Source: Tetragonia tetragonoides
Lineage: Eukaryota > Streptophyta > Magnoliopsida > Caryophyllales > Aizoaceae
NCBI GenBank assembly: GCA_038025085.1
Contig: CM076154.1
Coordinates: 35,258,501-35,322,500 of the forward strand
DNA length: 64,000 bases
Direction of reading: 5' to 3'
Shown here in pieces: positions 1 to 10,605 of this stretch. The position numbers and the translations under genes were made by a program. Within the stretch, counting starts at the first letter, position 1. The number at the start of each line of letters is the position of its first letter. The notes under the pieces were generated by a model. It did not search any database. It was not told the DNA's origin and saw only the letters and a program-made list of their open reading frames with translations.

Positions 1-176
1 ACACATGTTTTAGTGTCAAAACGCTTGATTCATTCTCACTAATAAGCCTGCCACGGAAGTATGTACGAAAAATCTGACACGGGAAATGTTTGTGCAACTC
101 AAAAAACATCATGTACATGAAACTTTGTTCCGAACATATCCAGTTTATAAACAGATAGCTTTATACATATAATAAC

Positions 177-3100
177 TCAGCCAGCTGCCTGAAAATCCCC
201 AAAGTCGTCATCTGGTATATCTTCTGAACTTTCCTTGTCTTTCGAGCTTGAGTCAGGTTCAAGCTGCTCTTTCCTGAAGTTTTCACTCGCTTCTTTCCCG
301 GTTTTTTCAGGACTAGAATTTGGTGATGTTGGAGTTCGTGGAGAATCAGGAGTTGGTGAGAGGCTTGGCGGAGGAGGGGGTGGTTTGATAGAGAGCAAGG
401 GCTCTATTGGTTTATTCTTATCAGCTACTGACAGGTCGTTCATACCCTGCTCGAAGGATTTTGTCTTTACATTGCCACCAGCTTTCTGTCAATAATAGTA
501 TAGTGGAAAAATAAAATGTCAGCTTTGCCTAAATTTCTGAACTGTCAGGAGAAACAGTAAAACTCACATTTTTCAAATGAAGGACTAAGGTCTCTCCGTC
601 CTTCAAACTGTAATTAACTGCTGAAGTGTTCTGGAATTGCTGCTCCATTTCTTCAGCTGTTTTCTTCTTGTCGAGATACCTATACCATATATATACAAAA
701 TTTCACAATTTAGAACATATTCACCTCATAGTTCTAGGGTAACATGCATCTCCGTGTTTGTTTATGGAGCATGAAATCTACTGAGTTAGACATCAAAACA
801 AGTTTTAATGCAGATAAATGAGCAAGAAGTTACTTCATATGGTCATGCAGAGCAGCTTGAAAGTCGTAAGCTTCAGTTCTCTCTCGGAATCCTATCCCAA
901 TGAAAGCATGTCGAAGACGACCACCTGGATAAGATTCAAATTAGAACTGAATCGCAACTTCAAAGAGGAGGGATGAACAATTTAGAGCTGATTTTGCAGA
1001 AATTGGATCTTGAGGTTGAAAATGGTGAAGCAATGCACATTTTTGACCATACAGGCTAGCCCTAATTTCTTCAATCACCAGACATGTAACTTATTGATCT
1101 CTATCCTCCAATTAATTGACCATTTGGAGAAAGCATATACACATTAGAACAAGTTCATAAATGATTTCATCACTTCACAACCAACTAGCCACATACTGTC
1201 CAGTAACAGAGCTATTGAAGCAAATAACTATATCTATGTATAGTATCTGGTTCAGTTACAAACAAGGACCAACTGTCACTCACCTATCTTCTCCTCTACC
1301 CGAAGTACAAAGTACCTGCAAAAGAAATCCATGAATTCGGACACTAAATAAGGTTTTGCCAAAGGGAGTTTACATTAAGCTCATACACAGTGTATACTTC
1401 ATAATTAGACCAGAAAACCAAGGCTTAAATCTAGCAAGCCAACACCGTAAGCGTACCTGCTGCTATCAATTACAGCTTCCACAGGATGCGGCTCTCCTTT
1501 TCTCAAGAATGCTCGAGCATATAATTCACCTAAACCAATTCATCCAGGGGAGGAAAAATGTAGTTACATGCAACAATCTCATGATTATATACTGAAGGGT
1601 ACATGTTCTCCACCAATAGTAACAAAGAGAGTGTTACCTGTTGACTTATCCTCAAGTCTGATGATACACTCCTCCCCCTTGCTAATAACCTTCAGGGCTC
1701 CCTCCCATGCCCATTTATTTACATCCCATTCATCAGCCCTACAGTTAACCACAGAAATATACAATACCACAATCAATGGGTATAACCAAACTTAGCAGAA
1801 TTCAAAAGCTCTCAATTTTCCATATGAATTATTATCACAATGCCATAACCAAACTTAGCTGTGTAAGTGATTGTATGAGCTAAATTCTAATCTAGTAATA
1901 TTGGACCAATCCCTACGGGAGCAATAATGTCAAAGCCCAGAGAAAAGTTTTTTACCATATTCACCTCAGCTAAAGTTGAGAATCCTACATATAATCATTT
2001 TGAACAGAGCGAAAAGATTCCCTGTTGGATAATTTTCCAGCATTGGGAAAAATGGACTAAATCAAATAACCCATTACAAATTTGTGTGCATCTGACATAT
2101 TAAGAAATAGCAGATAATCAGTCCATCTCCAATCAAGGAATGGAGAGACATAGCTTACGAGTAATCATTGGGGTAATGTTAAGTAACCCACCCACCCCCC
2201 AGGGCCTGACACTGGGAGCCTCATAATAGATCCCACTCATACATATAAAAAGTACCCGTAAAATGATGATGGTGGGACAATTTAGCCAACTCTGCATAAT
2301 TGTAGTTGGAACTGGGAGTTATGGTTTTGCTAATGAGTGGAGCAGGCCACTATCAATAGTTCAAGTCAGACAGGGTTAGCAGTTGGCACATCAGACTTTA
2401 AACCCCATATTTTGTGCCAGGGACTAGAATTAGGAATTTAGGAGCATCCTAACAATTCAAGTGTAAGTAACACCAAAGAGAGCAACGTCTCAGAGTTTGG
2501 ACGAAGACATTGGTTCAAAATATTTTTTCCACATTCAGTGGACAAAATGAAATCATAATAGAATGTGTTAGGATATGGTGAAATCATAATATTTTTTCTG
2601 TTACTCCTGGTTTGTTGTGGGAGAAGGTCAAATACCTCGCTTCTTTATGGGCCAGGGCTGCGGGGGCGTTTCGGGATTATACTATTACTAATATGCAACA
2701 GAATTGGGGCAGCTTGTAAATGCTTAAATGGAGAGGATACCTTATCCTCTCCTATGCTGTAAATCTGATTACTTATTAATATACTTTTTCTTTATCTAAA
2801 ATAAACGGTATGGTGAAATCAGAGGATAAATACTAATCACTTTATGGGAATCGCAGCCAACAAGAGTAGTAAATTAAATGTCAAACAGTTTTGTTTCAGT
2901 CAAGCTGCGGCCATTAAAGAATTGGAGTTTTCAGGGGTTGGGAATAAAAATTCCAGGTGAAAATTAGTGCGCTCAAAAGAGTAAAACTTCCTATAGCAAT
3001 ACTAAATCTGATTCCAGAGAATGCCATTACATGAATAGCAAGGCAGGTGTGAGCGCATGGAGGTTTAAGTGCATTTAATGACAGTGATGCAGCTAATTGT

Positions 3101-6100
3101 TGTAACAGGTAGGCGTTAGCGCCATACAAGTTTAACTGCATTGAATATGACAATAATGCAGCTAATGGTTGTAATGAGCTTCCTCTTGGTGGAATTAGAG
3201 CAAAGAAACAGAGGTGAATACCATTGCAGATGGATTGACGACACAAATAGTACAACGAGGCCCTCAAAGAGCTTCACTTCATGAGAAAACTTTCAGCAAG
3301 GTATACTATAGCGATATTACATCAAGGTACGTTGAACTATTAAGAAATACACTGAAGTATACTCCGGCAACATCTTATGCAAATTCGGGCTAATTTTCAA
3401 TCAGATTTGAAATTTGAATTTGTAGACATCATTTTATGGCCAAATTGCCATAAATACACCTTTTTTTTTTGTTTTTTGCATTAGCCGTCATTTTTGTCAA
3501 ATGGGCAGGTTTAGGTTTTATAATTAATACTCCCTCTGTTCCAAAATCTCATTTCCATTTGATTTTTTGAGGTCAAAGTTTACAATTTTGACCATTTAAT
3601 TTAAGAAAAGGTACAAAGACTTACAAAGTAAAACTACAATTTTTAGATTCATCTTTAATTATATTTTCAAAATATCACATTTTTATAATTTTTATAGTTA
3701 TAGAATTATAATTACTCATGGTCAAAGTGTCGTCTTGGAGGCCTTAAAATGTCAAATGAAAAGGACATTTTGGAATGGAGGAAGTATGATTTTCTGTTGG
3801 GTTTTTTCCCCTTCAATTTCCTTCCACCCATGCAAAAAAAAAAAGCGGATTGTTTCCTGCTATAATCCAGGGTACATTAGTCTATTTACAAGCACTGATC
3901 ATCAAAAAAATAATTTTCACTTAAGTCTTAAACATGGTATACCTCAATGTAATTCTTAATTGTTCAATATACCTTGCTGAAACTCATTCTGGTTTCTGCC
4001 TCTCTCATTTTTCATTATGTGTTTGGTTGATATGTAACAGCCACTTTAATTAGATAGAACTTCTATTTTATGTGCAAACTTTGTCTCTCACAAAAGTACC
4101 CATACATAAACAGGAATCCAGTAGCCCAAACTGATAGATTATTGCTGTAGGGTAACAGCAACTGCAAACTATCTAGCCACATAAGTGTTAGTGTAAGCCT
4201 GTAAGGTCAAGTACGAGTATAAGTGTAACTGAAGAAAGTTGCTCGTGAAGTTCTGATCATGATTATCTGACCTAGACTCTCGAGCTCAAGGTAGAGGCCC
4301 CAGCTAAAGAAAAGGCATAAGGTTTTGTTGCAAGCCTGCCTCAACCATGTTGGAGACTCATGCAAGATTATGCTCACCGAGAACGTACAGGTTTGGAAGA
4401 TACAACGATGTACAAGCAGCTAATGATGAACCTGATCTGTCTCTTATTATCAGGATAAGATATTGCATTTGCTATTAATATAAACTAGCTTTCTCATGCA
4501 TAAGCAAACATCTTAGTTTGTCCGAAAGGCGCTGCAAGTCATGGCATCCTACATTCGAAACTTGCTAGCATGAAGCCCAACGGGCATTGTAATGTCAATT
4601 ATGCTGGAAAGTGGTCAAACATTCAAGCTTGGCCCCACTGGAAGTTTATGGAAGGCACAGCATTAGGCAACTCATCAGGCACAGTCCTCAGGGTACTGTC
4701 AAAGAGGGAAGCACAGAACTCACTCCAAATACAGTAGAAGGTATGGCGACATGTAACAGAGCACAATTTCTAGACATTTCACGGTGCCAAATTAAATACA
4801 CAGCTCAACTATTTTGGACAATCAGTCAATAGAACTTTGTCTAGGGATCAACTATGTGATAGTATAGTATTCAGTGAAAGAAAAATTCTTACGAAAGCAG
4901 ATGAGATACATCAAACTAATGCTTGAGTTCCTAACATGTTCACAAAGGACTCAATAAGGCAAGTTTTTCGCATGGCTCTCAGCTTTCTTAGAGCTACAAG
5001 GTTCTGAGATGAAAGTATTAGGAATTATCTTTTTTCTCTCCTCCAATCTGTGTTTTTGATGTCATTATTGTTCCAAGGTGAGCATGTGAAGTAGCCACTT
5101 TTCAGTCTAAAATAAATTCTCTACTGCATCAAAGACTAATTAGGATAACAAACAAAGGATATCTATTAGTCCAACTCTTGACTTATTAAGCAACAGTGCT
5201 ACTTATTGAACTTAATAAATTTGTTCAAGTCATCATCATTTCATCAAGATTATATGGGAACTTGGGAGCAGTAAAATCTATACATGCTTCAATGAAGGAA
5301 GATGATGCAACCAGAAAGCTTAACAATGTAAGAATCTAAGTATGGAATATACAAGTAAAATACCTGTAGGAAGCCGCGCTTTTCCTTGGGGGTATCTGCA
5401 GAATGAAACATGCATAATAAGGTGGTCTGAAAAACTAACACAGTGTTATTGTTCAAGACATTCCTCAGTTATCATTTGTAAATAAATACATTTGCATTTT
5501 CCATGAGACTGATTCTGCTTTCATGTAATGTATCAGACCTGTAACTAAAAAGCCAAACTTGGATTTGGATCCTCTTTGCTTCTCTCACAAAATATATATC
5601 TTCCTGTCCTGAATGAATTGTCAAGGGTTCCTCTAAGAGGCTGTCTCTATCTTACATGTAGCATAATCCCAAAGATCCTCCTTTTATTTAAAGGAAACAG
5701 TGAGAAGCCAGGCATAAAGTTTCTTTGGTTAATGAGGATTCTGAAGGGATATAAAAGTTTTTTCTAGCTACACTAGCTAAAAATTTACAAGCTATGACAC
5801 GGATAAACCCTTTCTTTAAATTTTTAGGGCCAGATTAATCCATTATTACTAACCTACAATCACTAAAACAGGTTTTTTCCCTCAATTTTTCAGCAAATAC
5901 TATCACGACACCCTTCCGCACGTATTGAATTCAGATAACAACTCAGGAACAACAAACCCTAGCTCAGTCACAGCTAGATAACACCATCAATGCTTGATAA
6001 CAAGCAAATTCAATTCGTCGAAGTACATGAAAGAAAATAATATACAAGCAAAACATTCAGCCAGCAAATTTAATCCAAAACTCCATGCAATCAACTCTAT

Positions 6101-6567
6101 AACTCAACAAAATCAAAACTTTCATCTCCAAAATCCTACTAATCATCACCCAAAATGACATTCAACCATAAAATTCTCCATTACTTCAATAATCCCAAAG
6201 CACAGAAAACCCCACAACCACAAGCAGCAACATGCATTATCTCAACGTTGGATTCTACTAAATCAACAATTTACATTACAAAGGGTTTAAAGATATCATC
6301 AAAAGACATCAAATTTCATGAGATTTTAAATCCTACATAAAATTCAGCTCAACAATCATGGAAAAACCAATATGCCAAATCAAACAATTAGAAAGGAAAA
6401 GAAAATCAAATTAAAAAGAACCCAATAGAAATTTAAAGGAGAAAAAGGGGAATCACCATGTAAACATAACATTCAGAGACTTGAAAGAGAACAAGCTCGA
6501 TTGGTTCGTTGTCTTCTGTCTCATCTAAGCTTTGTTTGCCATTTGTCGGGTTTTTCTCTGTCTCCAT
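177..6567 (-). CDS. NECAP-like adaptin-ear-binding coat-associated protein, complete 8-exon gene
   Basis: Exons on the minus strand: 6567-6457, 5395-5364, 1738-1638, 1529-1457, 1315-1284, 924-834, 679-568 and 485-177. All junctions are GT-AG, every phase matches, and the product is 286 residues. NECAP proteins are cytosolic clathrin-vesicle accessory factors that bind adaptor (AP) complexes through a PH-like NECAP domain. Visible family features are the start METEKNP, IELVLFQVSECYVY, IPPR, WAWEGALKVISKGEECIIRL, YFVLRVEE, then GRLRHAFIGIGFRERTEAYD and FQAALHDHMKYL. The low-complexity tail is rich in Pro and Ser and ends DDDFGDFQ, a short motif like those that bind adaptor ear domains. The length fits plant NECAP proteins (about 300 residues). 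The start is the only ATG in phase with exon 2. Intron 2 is 3.6 kb and contains a Stowaway MITE; the other introns are small apart from intron 1. No lesions were seen. Family identification is from memory of the family, not from a search. Confidence 0.88.
3051..3175. repeat. Imperfect tandem duplication of about 60 bp in NECAP intron 2
   Basis: Two adjacent units share the order agcgc...gtttaa.tgcatt.aat...atgcagctaat.gttgtaa with several substitutions. The repeat lies in the large intron and no coding role was seen. Confidence 0.5.
3530..3784. mobile_element. Stowaway-type MITE (Tc1/Mariner-like), in NECAP intron 2
   Basis: The left end reads CTCCCTCTGTTCCAAAATCT and the right end reads as its inverse (attttggaatggaggaag). 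The element is 255 bp, AT-rich and non-coding, and is flanked by TA on both sides (3528-3529 and 3785-3786). CTCCCTC.GTTCC is the hallmark Stowaway terminus and TA the expected target duplication. A transposase supplied in trans would have moved it; no coding sequence is present. Confidence 0.9.
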
Positions 6568-7357
6568 TGTTAGTACAGAAGAGATAAACTGTGACCCAGT
6601 TGAGAGAGAGAGCCAATGAACGGAGATCAGAGATATGGAGAGGAACTGAGGAAACCAAGAATTGATCCTTGAACTGGGTTTTGGCTCTTTTGGGTTGCTG
6701 ACTGCTCGGAAAGTGAGAATTTAGAAGGGGGTTAGGGAGAATATTTGTAAATTGTACAGTAAATAACACATTCCATCTTTTTTTTTTTTTTGTTGCTAAC
6801 ATATTTCATCCATTTCGAAATATTGGGGTGACTTTGAAATTGCTAAAAAGTAACCGTCGTCTTTTAAAATATATCAATATTATGCGATTGGAATTTTTTG
6901 GGTCGATAATATGAAATTCTACATGTACTTAGACGAAATATAACCTCATATCTTTTTGAATGTACACATGTATTTCATTAATAATGTGACTTCAAAATGT
7001 TTAGACGAATTCTTAGCTTAATGTAAGTACAAAGGTTAGTAAATATTTCGTAAAACATGAGGGGATAGAGGAGGAAACGAATAAGGGGCATTATTTACCA
7101 ATACAATTTCATCTTAAGACTATGCCAAATGCCATTACCTCCTTGAAATCATGTGATATTAGACAATGGTGAATAATTTATGATTTTGTTAAATAGTAGT
7201 CATATGGATTTTTTTATATGGGATAAAAGTGATATATATTTTTTGGATATCGCAATCATTAATTATAGAATGTCCATTGGATAAATCTCGAGTGTATGCA
7301 ATAGCCGGCAGGCAAGCCAATAAGCTAAATCTTGTAGATAGACTCAACAAAGAGGTC
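6568..7357. other. Upstream region of the NECAP gene, no gene seen
   Basis: AT-rich sequence upstream of the NECAP start codon. It should contain that gene's 5' leader and promoter, but no individual element can be assigned with confidence. Short open frames here are low-complexity and show no recognisable domain. Confidence 0.5.
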
Positions 7358-7360
7358 TTA

Positions 7361-7651
7361 GGGCATGTTCTTTTCAACTGGTTTTCAGTTTTGACCAGTT
7401 CTCCCCAGTTATGATCAGTTACCAGTTACAAAATACAGTTTCCCCCAGTTTTGCCCAGTTTCTCCCAGTTTGACCCAGTTTTGCCCAGTTTCTCCCAGTT
7501 TTGCCCAATTTCTCCTAGTTTTGCCCAATTTTAATATTTGTACATATTAAACATAATAATTAAATATAAAATATGTTATATCAAATATAAAAATAAATAT
7601 ATGAATTGACTAATATGTAAACATGACTAAAAAGTCCTTCTAAAAAGTCCT

Positions 7652-7686
<35 letters not shown>

Positions 7687-7748
7687 TAGTTTTAATAAAA
7701 TTAAAATTAAAATTAGTAATAGTAATAATAATAACAATAATGATAATG

Positions 7749-7827
<79 letters not shown>

Positions 7828-7859
7828 TAGTAGTAGTAATAATAATAATAATAATATTA

Positions 7860-7894
<35 letters not shown>

Positions 7895-7921
7895 GTTATT
7901 ATTATTATTATTGTTATTGTT

Positions 7922-7960
<39 letters not shown>

Positions 7961-8165
7961 TATTATTATTATTATTATTATTTTCATAATAATTAAACAC
8001 TCAAAAATATAAAATTTCCTGTTTGTCCCAACTTTGCCCATTTTCCCCCAGTTTTGCCCAATTTGACCCAATTTTCACCAGTTTCTCCCAGTTACCAGTT
8101 ACACTTACCAGTTTTCACCAGTTTTGCCCAATTTCTCCCAGTTACCAGTCGAAAAGAACGAGCCC
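7361..8165. mobile_element. Tourist-like (PIF/Harbinger-type) MITE with internal minisatellite and TAA expansion
   Basis: The inverted ends read GGGCATGTTCTTTTCAACTG at the left and, on the opposite strand, GGGCTCGTTCTTTTCGACTG at the right. They are flanked by TTA at 7358-7360 and 8166-8168, the 3-bp TWA target typical of PIF/Harbinger elements. Just inside both ends is a short-period repeat built on CCCAGTTT(T/C)(G/T)CC, with the right block (8022-8150) in the same written orientation as the left. A TAA microsatellite occupies the centre. No transposase is encoded. Confidence 0.8.
7654..7981. repeat. (TAA)n / (TTA)n microsatellite
   Basis: More than 300 bp of nearly pure TAA repeat, switching to the complementary TTA register near 7856 and back near 7924, with a few interruptions. 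Long open frames encoding poly-Asn, poly-Ile or poly-Leu here are artefacts of the repeat. Confidence 0.95.
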
Positions 8166-8376
8166 TTAATAGGATTTAAATCATAGTCATTGCTATAAAA
8201 TTCAATCTCACAACCAACTCTATTACCCTTTTCAGGACAAAAAGTGACATATATTCGGTTTATCCTTCAAATGATTTAAAACAAAATTGATATTGTCATA
8301 CTTTTTGATAGAAATCAAGGAATGAGGTTAATATCATGAGTTGCGCACTTAAGCTTCATTTTGATTATATGATTTA

Positions 8377-8517
8377 GGGGAATTTCAATTGGTGCCCTTT
8401 TACTATTGACTTGTTCAATTGGTGCCCAGATTAGAGATGAAAATCCAAGACGTGCCCTTTTTGTTTCAAAACGTACATTCCGTGTCCTTATTTTATTGTT
8501 TTCCGTTAAGTAAATTT
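8377..8517 (+). repeat. Left TIR of the outer MULE
   Basis: Contains the phrases AATTGGTGCCCTTTTACTAT, TGACTTGTTCAATTGGTGCC, cattccgtgtccttattttat and ttttccgtta. All recur inverted, with mismatches, at the right end. Confidence 0.8.
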
Positions 8518-9898
8518 TATTTCTCCATTTTACCCTTAATAAACACACTCTCTCTCTCTCTCTGTCCCAGTTTCACAAACAAAGCAAGTGCGCACCAAAA
8601 ATGGCTAAACCCATTCTCAATTCAAGAAAAAACAGACATGCAAGCAAAGAATTGAACAATCTGAATACTAAAGAGGGAGGGTCTAAAAGGGTGAAAGTTA
8701 ACAAAAAAAAAACAGAGTTAGTACTGTATAAGTTTATGTGATTAATATGAATAAATCTTAATAGCAAAATCAAAGAATTCACTCTTCTTCCCCAAAAACT
8801 ATCAACCCACCCACCGCCGTTCGCCCACCACCATTTCAGCTGCTAGCTAGCCACCACCCACAATCCCCACGACCACCACACTTGAGCCCACCACCACCTA
8901 ATTACATCCCCTCTATACCTTCAACTTGACCGTCCACCCGCCTAATCACCACCACCACACCACCCCACGCCACTTGTAAGCTCACGACCACGAGCACCGC
9001 GACCCCACCTGCTGCCCCCCATTCCGTCCCAGCCACCACCTCATGAAACCCCACTCAAGACCACCTCGACCCCACCACGCAGCCACCTTCACCTCTTTTG
9101 TTTTTCTAAACATTGTTTCAATTGATACGAAATGCGGATTTGAAGTTGGAGTTTTGAAATTCATTAATTGAGAGAGAAACGCATTACAATTTATGAAGGT
9201 GTGGGTTGTTGAAGAAGGTGGTTGTGGACGGTTGTGGTTTCCAGTGGCTAGTGTATGTTTGGGTTTTCATGGTGGTGTGGTGGAGAGAGAGAGGGATGAA
9301 GGATCAAGGATGCCATTGATGGGAGAGAGATACTTTATATCTGACTCTCTAACATCTTTACCAATTTATCTTGATATGAATTCTATAATGAAATCAACAA
9401 ATTGATCTACTTCAACTATTGGCACGATTAGGAAAATCAAAAGCTCTAGAAATACGATAAACAACGAAAAAAATCTGGCGAATTAACATCAACTCCATTA
9501 ATTTCCAACACTCGAGTCCCATTGGTTCTCCAAAAAAAAAAAAGAACACTTGAGCCCCGTTAGCAATCTGACTAATTTGGACCTGCCACTTCATCTTTCA
9601 ACAAAGTCATCAACATAGCCTTCTTAGGCAAAGTTGCCAATTCAGAGAACGAGTACCTCTGGCAAAGAACATGGTGCCTCACGACCCGATCCAGTCATAG
9701 AGAAGGTAAGGAAGCCACTGTGTGTAATTTAAATTAGGGAGGAAAAATACTGTTTGGTAATGGAGTGAATTCTGATTTGATTAAAAGGAAAGAAGAGATG
9801 GGTTAAACTTGATTGGGAACTTGACAATAAAGAGAGAGAGAAATTTTTCTTATTTTTGGGGGGAAATTGAGCAAAAAATGGGAGGGAAAAGAAGAGGG
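8518..9898. other. Body of the outer MULE, no supported gene
   Basis: Holds a CT microsatellite (8549-8564), a CCACC-rich low-complexity block (8790-9080), a GGTGG-rich block (9195-9300) and A/T-rich spacer. Short open frames exist, but none shows a domain, good coding character or splice-supported continuation. The C-rich and G-rich blocks could be parts of a captured gene. Confidence 0.5.
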
Positions 9899-9907
9899 GC
9901 AATTTTA

Positions 9908-10097
9908 GTGAATTGCTAAATACCGCCCCTTTTTACTAGCTACCGCCCCCCCAATTTCCAATTTTACCCTCACCCCTCTTCCTCACTCACTCTCACTCAT
10001 CCTCTCTTCCTCACTCACTCTCACTCATCCTCTCTTCCTCACTCATCCTCACCACCACACCATCACACCGGCAACCACCACCATCACCACCACCACC
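9908..10097 (+). repeat. Left terminal region of the inner MULE
   Basis: Shares the ccgcccc...ctaccgcccccc...ccaatttt...ccc order with the opposite end (16007-16191 inverted). It continues into CT- and CACTCA-rich leader sequence that precedes an ATG at both ends. It probably contains the promoter of the PMD gene. Confidence 0.7.
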
Positions 10098-10194
10098 ATG
10101 TCAAGTGCTAGCGGCAGCGGCGGCAGAGGTTTCGACGGCGAGGGAGGCGGCGACCGACGGCGCGGGGGGGTAACTTTTCGAATTTTTTTTTTTT

Positions 10195-10352
10195 GCGTCG
10201 ATCGTCTGCCGATCTCGACTCACCCAAGGGTGAGTCGTCTGCCGATCTCGACTCGCCCAAGGGTGGTCGCCGGTCGCAGACGACTCACCCTTGGGTGAGT
10301 CGAGATCGGCCGACGACTCACCTTGGGTGAATCGCCGGTCTCAGACGATCGA
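10195..10352. repeat. Hairpin array (left) in the first intron of the PMD gene
   Basis: Four units of the type gactcaccc-aa/tt-gggtgagtc occur near 10217, 10250, 10281 and 10313. Each is an 8-9 bp inverted repeat with a 2-nt centre, separated by gtctgccgatctc-like spacers at about 33-bp spacing. The unit also occurs at the other end of the element. It could be a subterminal transposase-binding or structural repeat; that role is inference. Confidence 0.8.
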
Positions 10353-10365
10353 CACAAAAAAAAAA

Positions 10366-10389
10366 TTATTATTATTATTATTATTATTA

Positions 10390-10422
<33 letters not shown>

Positions 10423-10511
10423 TATTGTTATTATTATTATTATTTATTGTTTATTGTTATTATTATTATTATTATTATTATTTATTGTTATTATTATTAT
10501 TATTATTTATC

Positions 10512-10568
<57 letters not shown>

Positions 10569-10570
10569 GA
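10366..10570. repeat. (TTA)n microsatellite, left
   Basis: About 200 bp of TTA repeat with occasional TTTA and TTG interruptions, placed just before the main PMD exon and probably intronic. It mirrors the TAA run at 15496-15695. Confidence 0.95.
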
Positions 10571-10605
10571 TTATTGTTTAATTAATTAAAAATGTGAAAT
10601 GATAG

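Noticed and set aside
235..495. Plus-strand open frame over the NECAP last exon
   Set aside because: Antisense to a well-supported exon; Gly-rich translation arises from the Pro-rich tail.
2730..2752. Hairpin ggagaggat ... atcctctcc in NECAP intron 2
   Set aside because: Single 9-bp stem in AT-rich intron DNA; too short to support an RNA gene or terminator.
7640..8071. Long open frames encoding poly-Ile, poly-Asn and poly-Leu over 7.6-8.1 kb (and at 10.3-10.6 and 15.4-15.9 kb)
   Set aside because: Pure TAA/TTA repeats are open in most frames; there is no coding signal outside the repeat.
8790..9300. Pro/His- or Gly-rich small proteins in the outer MULE body
   Set aside because: Low-complexity CCACC/GGTGG sequence with no domain, no start context and no supported introns.
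10195..10352. CRISPR-like regularly spaced repeats
   Set aside because: Plant nuclear transposon intron; the units are imperfect hairpins with near-identical spacers, and no cas genes exist here.
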